Below are positions 14,856-23,141 of a stretch of 39,355 nucleotides of DNA, piece by piece. Within the stretch, counting starts at the first letter, position 1, and each line of letters opens with the position of its first letter. The stretch is from positions 1-39,355 of IMG/VR virus record IMGVR_UViG_3300035665_001562; one strand, given 5' to 3'. The notes under the pieces are model-generated. The model had not been told where the DNA came from and ran no database searches. It saw only the letters and a list, made by a program, of their open reading frames with translations. A program made the position numbers and the translations under genes. The DNA comes from a virus.

Positions 14856-17800
14856 ACGTTACGTACCGGAAGAGAGGATCGTAGTAAGTATCGATATCGC
14901 CCTTGTACGCTTCGTACAGACTCGACACTTGATCCATATACATATCACGGACGCCGTTCATTTCCTTCTTGAACGCTTTACGGTCTGCAGGTGTCTCGGC
15001 ATACATAGCGTAAGCGTTAGTCGCCTGTGAGACCTTATTCAACTGCGCTGTCTGCATGTTGTACATCTGCACAATAGCCGGAGCTTCTGGATACTTTTCA
15101 AGGAAACGGCGCTGGAACTCTTCGTCCGGATTGTTGATAGCCGTGTCGTAGCCGCGCTTCAGTATTTCCAGTTTCTTCCTTGCCTCGCCGTACTTGATGA
15201 GTGACGGACTGATTTTGTTACCGATAAAGCTATCTAAAAATACTGTATCAGTCTTGATGTCAAAATCTTTGACTCCCTTCGCAGCCAAGACAATGTTAGT
15301 CATGTCTGCACCGATACCCGCAAACCCGTCAGCATAAGCGGTCAAGAAGAATCGAACTTGAGCAGGATCAAATTGATAGCGGCCTAACGTTGCCTTGTTA
15401 ATTGTATCCGTGATGTATCGATACATTTCTTCAACATTTTCTGAACCACCATAAGCAGGACCGTACTTGTTATAGTAATCACGGTAAATAGTCTGCCCCG
15501 TGCCGCTCATGTTAGCGATTGATTCAAAAATAGGGCGAACAACGGTGGGGAGTGATGAGTCAAATAGCCACACCAAAGGCGCATCAGTTGGGTTATATCG
15601 AGCAATCGGCAGGGGCAAGAAACTGTCAGACGCAATAGCGGCGAGGTTACCGACCGTTTCCGAAAAAGATTGGTCAGAATTTCTAAACGCAGCGAATTGT
15701 GCACCGGCTGCACCGAAGGCTCCCATGCCGAAGCCCCACGGAAATTGGAAGTACTTATCTTTCAGAGACGGTAAGTCGAGCCAGTCGAGCGGAATACGCA
15801 CATTGCGCGTCCACAGCTCCTTGCTATCCGAAGCTACCGAGTTCTTCTGCTCATCGTCATCGCCGCCCATGCCACCCAAGGAGCGAGCCATCTCGTACAG
15901 CACAAAACCCATGCCAAGCAAGAAACCCAACGTCATCTGAGCATTGCGCTTTTGCTGAACGTAGTTATTGAAATAGTTCTCACGAGCCGCTGGGTCGTTC
16001 TTAATTTCTTCCGGCAGTTCTTCTAGTACGTCACGTGCATTTCTAAATGCAGGCGCGATAGATTCAAAAGCGCGTACAGCGCCGGTGGCCGAAGGCCCCC
16101 AGAATGCAAACAACGCCGTGGGCCATTTCTCTATACCCTTCTTTTCAAAATTTGCTGTATTTTTGGCGAAGCTCAGTGCAAAACGTTCTGCGGCTTCTCC
16201 CTTCAGTTTCTTGTCAGTCTCAGCAACAGACATGGCGCTGCGGTACGCCTGTACGCGGGCAACGAAGTCAAACCCGTCCATCCATGAGTCAAAGACCCAA
16301 TCAACGGCTTCTTTCGTTTTGTCAAACTGTTTACGAGCGATGCCTTTGTTTGAATCGTCGAGCAGTTCTTCAAATTTGTTGCGAGTCTGCCAGCTACGGA
16401 CAATCGACACGCGACCGCCGCGCTCCAAGTACCGGTACGCATCGCGCACAAACGGATCACGCCATGTGTTGGTACTGGGGTTGTAACCACCAATCTTCTT
16501 AATCTTCTCCATGTTGCCGCTGTTGTAGGCTCCAGCAACACGAAGCATTTGAGGAATACGAAGCTTGCCGAATACCTCTTTGCCCACTATCGCAAAATAC
16601 TTAGCGCCGTTAGCAGGTCCCAACTCGTTCGCTATGGCGGTAGAGTTGAAGACAGTATTTCTAATGAAATCATACGGTGCAAACTTGGGCTGATAACGAG
16701 TATGACCTTGACCCACAATGCTGGTAAACGTACGTATGGCAGACATGACTCGGCCTTCGGTGGTCTTCTCCGGCTCCCACTCTGGACGTAACGCTTCGAT
16801 GATCTTGGGATCATTGACCTGCCAGACTTCGATGTCACCGTTCGGCAGATAGTTGTAGAACTTGTCCTTACCGACCCACTTTTTGCCGCCCTTGCTGTCG
16901 GTCTCCTCGAAGTTGATCTCGCCCTTATAGCGATCATTGAACTTGATGACCCCGACCATCTCGCCCTTGACGTACTGTCTGCCGCTTTTGAAATTAGGCT
17001 TAATCAAGTTGATAAGTGTCGGCACGATGTCCGCACGTGCAGCGCGAGTCGCTGCCTTACCGGCGTTGATCATACTCATCATGATCGGGCTATCAGGTGC
17101 ACTTTCACGACCACGGAAACCCGGCAGGATTTCGTTCGGTACAGTATTTAAATAGAGGACCTGATTCTTTTTCTCGACGCTGGGTTTGACTTTACCCATC
17201 AACGGAACGTACTTGTCCCAGCCGTAGAGCTTGATCAAATTCTTCGCAGGCTGCGTCAGGTGATTAGCTTCAGCATTGAACTGCTGCGTCACCTTGTCGA
17301 GTTGAATCAGTGCCTCACGTACAGCCTTGATCTCGTTGCCGTACAGCTTCATCTCCTGCGCCATTTGACGCAAGATTCCGTTGTTAGTCTCGTAGTCCCA
17401 ATCTTGGATGATGTCGTACGCAGGATCTTCGTAATCGACCGGACGCTTACCCGGTTTACGAGCTTCGCCCTTACGATCCAACTGGCCATACGAAGCGCCC
17501 AGCGGATCAGCGTACTTGTCAGCATCGGCAGACTTACGTGGCTTGCCGTCCGGCCCGATCTCAATACCTGCTAGCTGCAGCAGCCGTGCATAGATGGCGT
17601 CACGGGTTGCACCGTCCAGTTCTTGGTTCGTCTGCACGGAATCGATCAGCATGTCGCGAAGCTGCGCGTAACTGATCAGTTTGTCGCTGCCCTTCAGCCT
17701 GACGGACGGCGTGGTCTTCAGTGGCTTCTCTTTGAGGTAATTGGTCAGCCGACGCTGGTCGCTTGTCTCAGCGATGAAGAACATGTCGAGCTTGTCGAGG

Positions 17801-20800
17801 GCGTCAACAAACTTGAGTCCTGTCTTTGCCTGATAGGCTGTGTACGCCTTGATGACGTTCTGCATCAACGGCGCGATGATCTTTTCTTTTACGTCGTACT
17901 TGCCCGCCGACTCATCGTTGGCTGCAGCAAGAGTGTTGCCACCGTTCTGACCGGAGGCCCAGTTAGCGACTTCAGCCCGATCCATGTCACGCTGCAAAAC
18001 GCGAACGTTGATCAAACTGTCTTGATACTTACGGATGATCTCTTGGATTCCTTCCTGCGACGTTCTGTTCTTGATGAGACCACGGAACGTCAGGCGCTCA
18101 GCTTCAAATCCCTGCCGACGCTTTCTCACTTGCTCCAGCGGATCGACTTTCGGCTTGGGTGTCTTCTCGGCTTCTTTTGCCGCCAGCGGACTGACACCAG
18201 TTATCCCCTCTTCTACGGGGGCGGAAAGGATTTCACTGAACGCTTGACCGGTAACGTCGAGCGCCGACATGCCATCTGACTTGACCGTAACGCCAAACAT
18301 GTTGGCCACGGCTTTGACGAACTCCGTCCACAGATTCTTAATGCCATTCGGCAGTGGGACTTCAATCCGCGCAAGGCGAGCCTGAAACATCGGCGAAGTC
18401 ATGCCGTATGCAACGAACTCGTAGACGCTATCGAAGGCAGGCTCGTACTCACGAACCAACGAGATGTCGCCCGTCTGCTGCATGACCAAGTCGTACACGC
18501 CGATCAGACGCTCAGCACCTAGTCTCTGCTCCGGAGTCAGTTTGCTCTTGTCTAGTTCGTACTGCCGTAGTACCCGCACGGTGCCCGCATGGACCAGCTC
18601 GTGCATGACAGCGCCGCCGTTAATTTTGTCGCGGCGAACGTAGATCGTGTTGTTAGCCGGATCGTACTCAGCGTATTTGTGTTCGTCTTTAAGACGTTTA
18701 AATGTCTCAAGGTTGGCACCCGGCGTAGCTTCGGTTTGGACTTTGACGTTACCGAAATCGACACTGTTGAGTTTGCGGGCTACCGCCGTGAAGACCGGAC
18801 GGTATGCTTCCATCCGCTTCGGCACCATGTCCACAGCCGCACGCTTATCAACCAAAAGCTGCGTTACAGTCTTGAGGTCGTTGCCTTCCAACGCCCCGCG
18901 CATTTCAAGCGCATACTTGGGTAGGAGTTCTTCATCGCTGAGCTTACGGTCGTAGCTGTCGCGCAGCGAATTAGCGATGCGGTCTTGCTCAATCTGACGC
19001 TGGGCACGGTCAAGGGCGACGCCTTCTTGTGTTCTGAGACGCTGCTCACGCAGGTCCATGCCGCGACCAGACTGATCGGACTCAATCTTTTCTGCAGAGT
19101 CTTCAAACCGGTCAAGGATTTCCTCGGCCTGCTTGAGGATGAGTTCGTAGCCTTCTGGATTACGTACTGGGTTGGCTTCACGAGCCTGAGTACGAAGGCG
19201 ATTGACGATGATCGGAGTCGCACGGCGAGCCGTGACCAGACCTTCAATACGACGCAGAACGGACTCATACCGCTCTAGCGGGGTCTCGACAGTCTGCTTC
19301 TCTAGTGCAGGGGTTCGGTCACCGCTTCCAGTAACAGATCGGTTAGTAGCGTCTGTAACATTTCCCACTCCCTCGTTGAGAGTTCCCGGAGTTGCGGCTT
19401 CTGCGGCGGTGACGGGTTCTCCTGATACAGGTGCAGCAGCGCGTCCTCTACGTCCTCTAGGCTTAGCCTCGACAGGAGCCGCAGCAGTTGGGGCGGATAC
19501 TGCGGGTTCTGCATCGATATCTGCCGTCGCGAGTGTTTGCTGTAGGACACGGTTTTGCTCCGCTTCTATGGCGTCATAATCTACTACGGTTTCTTCGGGG
19601 GCAGTAGTCGGTGTCGGAGGAGTAGGTTCCGCTGTAACTGTTGGCTCAACTGCCGCCGCTGCTTCCGGTTCAGTCGCCCTAATCTTCTCAACAACAGACT
19701 CAAACTTCTGTGCGGTCTCGCTTTCTGGAGCCGGTTCAACTTCTTCAAACTCTGCCAGCAACTGCTCACGCGAAGGCGGTGCAGCCTCACCTTCTGCAAC
19801 AGGTGGAGCGGGCGGAGCAGGAGTCGCTTCTGGAGCAGGCGTCGCCTCCGGCGTAACTTCTGGCGGTGCTTCTGGTGGAGCTTCCGGCTCAGGTCCGAGA
19901 CGTCGAGTAGCCAACTCACCAAGGCCACCAAGCCCAGCCCCTGCTAGTGCTTCTAACGTTCCGGCACCGACAGCGCCACGGAATGTGGGGACATCTACGC
20001 CTTCACGCTGCAGGGCGATATTCTGAGCAACTTGCTCTTGACCTGCTTGAATCGCTTCCGGCGCGGCTTCTTGGGCTGCTGCCTTCAGTACGGTCTTTTT
20101 GCCGATGTCGCCAGCAATTGCTTTGGCTACGTTGGATTCAATACCGAACCGGCCCGCAGCACCACCAATCACGGTGCCTAGCAGGATCTGATCAAGGTTC
20201 TCGCCACCGTACTCTTGCGCCAGTATGGCCTTCTTTTCGGCATCTTCTGGTGACGCGCCAAGGTCAGTAAGAGTCTGCTTGACCTCGTCATAGATCGAAC
20301 TTTTGACTGTGCCCGCGCCCATGACGGCACCAACACCAGTCGAAGCAAGGAGTGCCGGGGCTTTGAGCAACTGAGCCGCAAGACCGCCCGCAAGCGTCGG
20401 AGCCGCAGTACCTGCAGCCTGAGCGATGAAGTCAACCGGTGCCGTACCAAACGCTTCGAGTGCCGCTATGACTTGAGTACCAACGCCCTTGTCTTCGGCT
20501 TCCTTCATGATCCGAGCAATTTCTTGCTGGTCATTCTTGGCTTGTGCGCTGAGCAGTCCCTGCAGGTAGTTCTCTACACCGCGAATATTTTGAGAGACCG
20601 GATTGTCGGCACCGAACGCATCCGAAATGAGACGAACGCCAGTCGCTATGCCGGTCGCGAACTGAACGGGTACATCCGCTGCTTGACGGAGAAAGCCAGA
20701 CTCTTCGGGGGCTGCGTAGCCAATTTTTCCCGCAAACTCGTCAAAAGGAAGGTCGCTGTAATACTTGCGATGCAGTCCTTCGGCGAGCTGTTGATCCGAC

Positions 20801-20850
20801 AGATCTTTGTACTGCGGATACTGGCTACGGATTTCTGCAAGCGTGGGCAT
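14848..20850 (-). CDS. Giant polyvalent virion protein with HELVH metallopeptidase motif (2000 aa)
   Basis: The 2000-residue protein begins with a short domain ('LSDQQLAEGLHRKYYSDLPF', about 17-36) seen at the N-terminus of phage internal virion proteins. It then has Ala/Gly-rich hydrophobic segments (about 120-240), a Pro/Glu/Ala/Thr-rich linker (about 315-500), and helical regions. A zincin domain follows with 'HELVH' at 750-754 and a downstream Glu in 'VYEFVAYG'. A large C-terminal half resembles the large polyvalent-protein domains (LPD38-like, about 1365-1700) and has a hydrophobic helix at about 1635-1655. Such proteins are packaged and injected, where they may pierce the envelope or protect phage DNA. 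It is the last gene of the minus-strand operon. Confidence 0.82.
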   Translation of the reverse strand: MPTLAEIRSQYPQYKDLSDQQLAEGLHRKYYSDLPFDEFAGKIGYAAPEESGFLRQAADVPVQFATGIATGVRLISDAFGADNPVSQNIRGVENYLQGLLSAQAKNDQQEIARIMKEAEDKGVGTQVIAALEAFGTAPVDFIAQAAGTAAPTLAGGLAAQLLKAPALLASTGVGAVMGAGTVKSSIYDEVKQTLTDLGASPEDAEKKAILAQEYGGENLDQILLGTVIGGAAGRFGIESNVAKAIAGDIGKKTVLKAAAQEAAPEAIQAGQEQVAQNIALQREGVDVPTFRGAVGAGTLEALAGAGLGGLGELATRRLGPEPEAPPEAPPEVTPEATPAPEATPAPPAPPVAEGEAAPPSREQLLAEFEEVEPAPESETAQKFESVVEKIRATEPEAAAAVEPTVTAEPTPPTPTTAPEETVVDYDAIEAEQNRVLQQTLATADIDAEPAVSAPTAAAPVEAKPRGRRGRAAAPVSGEPVTAAEAATPGTLNEGVGNVTDATNRSVTGSGDRTPALEKQTVETPLERYESVLRRIEGLVTARRATPIIVNRLRTQAREANPVRNPEGYELILKQAEEILDRFEDSAEKIESDQSGRGMDLREQRLRTQEGVALDRAQRQIEQDRIANSLRDSYDRKLSDEELLPKYALEMRGALEGNDLKTVTQLLVDKRAAVDMVPKRMEAYRPVFTAVARKLNSVDFGNVKVQTEATPGANLETFKRLKDEHKYAEYDPANNTIYVRRDKINGGAVMHELVHAGTVRVLRQYELDKSKLTPEQRLGAERLIGVYDLVMQQTGDISLVREYEPAFDSVYEFVAYGMTSPMFQARLARIEVPLPNGIKNLWTEFVKAVANMFGVTVKSDGMSALDVTGQAFSEILSAPVEEGITGVSPLAAKEAEKTPKPKVDPLEQVRKRRQGFEAERLTFRGLIKNRTSQEGIQEIIRKYQDSLINVRVLQRDMDRAEVANWASGQNGGNTLAAANDESAGKYDVKEKIIAPLMQNVIKAYTAYQAKTGLKFVDALDKLDMFFIAETSDQRRLTNYLKEKPLKTTPSVRLKGSDKLISYAQLRDMLIDSVQTNQELDGATRDAIYARLLQLAGIEIGPDGKPRKSADADKYADPLGASYGQLDRKGEARKPGKRPVDYEDPAYDIIQDWDYETNNGILRQMAQEMKLYGNEIKAVREALIQLDKVTQQFNAEANHLTQPAKNLIKLYGWDKYVPLMGKVKPSVEKKNQVLYLNTVPNEILPGFRGRESAPDSPIMMSMINAGKAATRAARADIVPTLINLIKPNFKSGRQYVKGEMVGVIKFNDRYKGEINFEETDSKGGKKWVGKDKFYNYLPNGDIEVWQVNDPKIIEALRPEWEPEKTTEGRVMSAIRTFTSIVGQGHTRYQPKFAPYDFIRNTVFNSTAIANELGPANGAKYFAIVGKEVFGKLRIPQMLRVAGAYNSGNMEKIKKIGGYNPSTNTWRDPFVRDAYRYLERGGRVSIVRSWQTRNKFEELLDDSNKGIARKQFDKTKEAVDWVFDSWMDGFDFVARVQAYRSAMSVAETDKKLKGEAAERFALSFAKNTANFEKKGIEKWPTALFAFWGPSATGAVRAFESIAPAFRNARDVLEELPEEIKNDPAARENYFNNYVQQKRNAQMTLGFLLGMGFVLYEMARSLGGMGGDDDEQKNSVASDSKELWTRNVRIPLDWLDLPSLKDKYFQFPWGFGMGAFGAAGAQFAAFRNSDQSFSETVGNLAAIASDSFLPLPIARYNPTDAPLVWLFDSSLPTVVRPIFESIANMSGTGQTIYRDYYNKYGPAYGGSENVEEMYRYITDTINKATLGRYQFDPAQVRFFLTAYADGFAGIGADMTNIVLAAKGVKDFDIKTDTVFLDSFIGNKISPSLIKYGEARKKLEILKRGYDTAINNPDEEFQRRFLEKYPEAPAIVQMYNMQTAQLNKVSQATNAYAMYAETPADRKAFKKEMNGVRDMYMDQVSSLYEAYKGDIDTYYDPLFRYVTSK

Positions 20851-20851
20851 T

Positions 20852-22117
20852 TTATCGACGGATACCTAATGGGTCGCTCTGTGAAGGAGCGGCTGCACCA
20901 TCTTGCATACCGGGAATAATGTCAGCAAGTTCTGGGTTATTTGCTCTGAACTGTTCTCTTTCCGCGATAGCATCTTGTAGCGCCTGCTGAAGCTCTGCTT
21001 TATCTGGGCCGAAAGTCTTCGGAAGCATTTTCTGAAGGTCAGTAATACGCTTCGTCATAGTATTGTACGTATTGATTAGGTTTTTAGTGCTGCCACTCGT
21101 TTTACCTGTCAGCAGTGCATACGCATCTTCTGGAGATATATTTGGATCGTTTGCGATCCGTTTAGCGAGTGTACCTGTAAGCGCCTTGAGTCCGCCCGGA
21201 TCGGCATTCGCCTGCGCGATCATTGTCCGTCGCATCGCAGCCTGATCTTCTCGACGACCTGTCTCTTCCCAAATCTTCATGCCGGTCTCAAGGGCCTGCT
21301 CACGACCTTGGGTGTAAAGCTGATTCGCAGTCTTGTAGTCGCCTTCCTTGCGGAGCTGCTCCGCTTCCAACATCTTGAGGCCCGCATCTTGAGCTTCCTT
21401 CTGCAGATTGCGAAGTCTCTCGTTGGTGGCACGTTGGGCCTTGGTATAACCCGAGCCTGCCTTACCCAAAGATGTCGCAAACGTCGCGCCGGGATCAGCA
21501 GCGGCAGCGGCCAGATTGAAGAAAAACTCAGCACGGTCGAGCTTACGCTCTTCGGCTTCTTGGCCCGGAAGGGCACGTTGCATCTCAGCCGCTCGTGCTT
21601 TCTGCGCTTTGGCTAACTCGCCGTACTGACCGAGGCCATACTTTTTAGCAGCCTCTTCGCTAGCTTCCATTCGCTCGTCAACAAACTCGCCTTGCGGTCT
21701 ACCGTACTGGCCGTAGTACTCCATCAAATTTTTGACGTAGTTAGGATCAGACGGGTCCATCGGAGGAGCAGCCGACACGCCACCCTGCTGGAACGCAACG
21801 ATACCGCCGCCAGCAAATGACGGAGCCTCCATCGCTCCTGCATCCATACCACCCAAGCCCTGCTCCATCGGCTCGCGCACGTTCTCCAGCATGTTGAGCT
21901 GGTCACGCAAAGTGCCGCCTTCCGGCATCTGGCGCTGCGGTTCTTTGAGACGTTGGAACTGTTTCATCATGGAGTAGAGGTCCGTCAACGGCGCAACCCC
22001 ATCCACTGCCATACTTTTGACATAAGCAACGGCTTGTTCAGGCGGCATCCCTTTCTGGATGGCCTGCTGGAGCGAAGTCATCATCGTTCGCCCGGTTTCG
22101 CTGACTGGACCGATCAT
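20852..22117 (-). CDS. Internal virion protein-like structural protein (421 aa)
   Basis: The 421-residue protein is rich in Ala, Gln, Glu and Met. It has a helical N-terminal part, a 'SFAGGGIVAFQQGG' motif (about 100-113), a Pro/Gly/Tyr-rich bridge, and a long helical region (about 145-300). This fits an ejection or internal core protein of podovirus-like virions, produced together with its neighbours at 22114 and 14848. The ATG at 22117 overlaps the stop of the upstream gene (22114). No enzymatic motif is seen. The AGGGI-type motif is shared with the collagen-like protein. Confidence 0.65.
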   Translation of the reverse strand: MIGPVSETGRTMMTSLQQAIQKGMPPEQAVAYVKSMAVDGVAPLTDLYSMMKQFQRLKEPQRQMPEGGTLRDQLNMLENVREPMEQGLGGMDAGAMEAPSFAGGGIVAFQQGGVSAAPPMDPSDPNYVKNLMEYYGQYGRPQGEFVDERMEASEEAAKKYGLGQYGELAKAQKARAAEMQRALPGQEAEERKLDRAEFFFNLAAAAADPGATFATSLGKAGSGYTKAQRATNERLRNLQKEAQDAGLKMLEAEQLRKEGDYKTANQLYTQGREQALETGMKIWEETGRREDQAAMRRTMIAQANADPGGLKALTGTLAKRIANDPNISPEDAYALLTGKTSGSTKNLINTYNTMTKRITDLQKMLPKTFGPDKAELQQALQDAIAEREQFRANNPELADIIPGMQDGAAAPSQSDPLGIRR

Positions 22118-23127
22118 CGCCCCAACCCTCCAAAGAGCGTGGCAAGGCCACCTGCACCGCCAATCGTAGAGGCAAGGAAGTTAGGCGGTTGCTGATAAAT
22201 GTTTGTCGTCGTCGCCGAAGCAGGCGTACCGCGCAGGATGTCCGACATGAACCCAAGCTGACGATACGGAGCCTGCTGCTCGTCGATGAACTGCTGATAG
22301 AGCGCGGAGAGTCTGCGCTGCTCCAAGTCTTGTCCTTGCTGACCGGCACCAAACTGCGCTTGCAAGATACCTTGGCGCTGAGCCTGAGTCGCTCCGCCGA
22401 TGTCAGCCAATTGACGCGCTGCAGCCAACTGCTGCTGAAGTCCAGTAAAGCCAAGATTGGCACCAAACTGCCGTGACTCTTCACCCAACTGAGCGCCAGC
22501 CAGTCCATATTGAGCGCGAAGCTGAGCATCTTGTGCAGCCTGCTGTTGCGCCTGCTGGAATGCGTTCTGTAGTCCCGTGGCCTGAATGTTTTGCAACTGC
22601 TCGTTAAGATTACGTTGCCCTTCCGCTTGAAGCAGTGCCTCACGAGTACCGCCACGACCACCCACTCGGGCTGCGGCTGCACCCATGCCCGGAATCTGCC
22701 TTCTGTAATCTTGAACTGCTTGCGACTTTTGCTGCTCAACAACGCCCTGCATGTATGGCGACATGTAGGACTGGATCATCCCGGGACGCTGCATGGGTGA
22801 ACGATAAAATTGTCCGGGTTGAAAAGCGTTGTATCGCCCCATGTTTTGAGCTTGCAGCGCAGCCAAACCCGTAAAGCCCGTGGCCTGCCCCATTTCCGGA
22901 GCAACATCCATACGGGCCACATCTCTCATGGCCTGTTCTTGGAGCGGGTTGAATCCGGCGACTAGCCTTCCACCGTACGGGGTGTACTGCGGTGTATACA
23001 GTCCAGTTTTTGGATCGTAGATGGGTTCCGTCAGCGCCTGAGCGCGACCGAGAAGCTTAGTGGCGTATTCCTTGGCCCACTCGGGGATGTTGGAGGTGAC
23101 GCTATATTGAGTAGTTGGCTCTGCCAT
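22114..23127 (-). CDS. Gln/Ala-rich internal virion protein (337 aa)
   Basis: The 337-residue protein has a Pro/Tyr/Gly-rich N-terminus (about 35-60) and a middle with 'RSPMQRPGMIQSYMSPYMQG'. A long glutamine/alanine-rich helical region (about 130-270) is followed by a hydrophobic Gly-rich C-terminus. Such Gln/Ala-rich proteins are typical podovirus core or ejection proteins that travel with the genome into the cell. GGAGG lies just upstream of the start, and an ATTTAAAT palindrome spans the start codon (23126-23133). It overlaps the next gene by 4 bases. Confidence 0.65.
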   Translation of the reverse strand: MAEPTTQYSVTSNIPEWAKEYATKLLGRAQALTEPIYDPKTGLYTPQYTPYGGRLVAGFNPLQEQAMRDVARMDVAPEMGQATGFTGLAALQAQNMGRYNAFQPGQFYRSPMQRPGMIQSYMSPYMQGVVEQQKSQAVQDYRRQIPGMGAAAARVGGRGGTREALLQAEGQRNLNEQLQNIQATGLQNAFQQAQQQAAQDAQLRAQYGLAGAQLGEESRQFGANLGFTGLQQQLAAARQLADIGGATQAQRQGILQAQFGAGQQGQDLEQRRLSALYQQFIDEQQAPYRQLGFMSDILRGTPASATTTNIYQQPPNFLASTIGGAGGLATLFGGLGR

Positions 23128-23141
23128 TTAAATGTCCTCCA

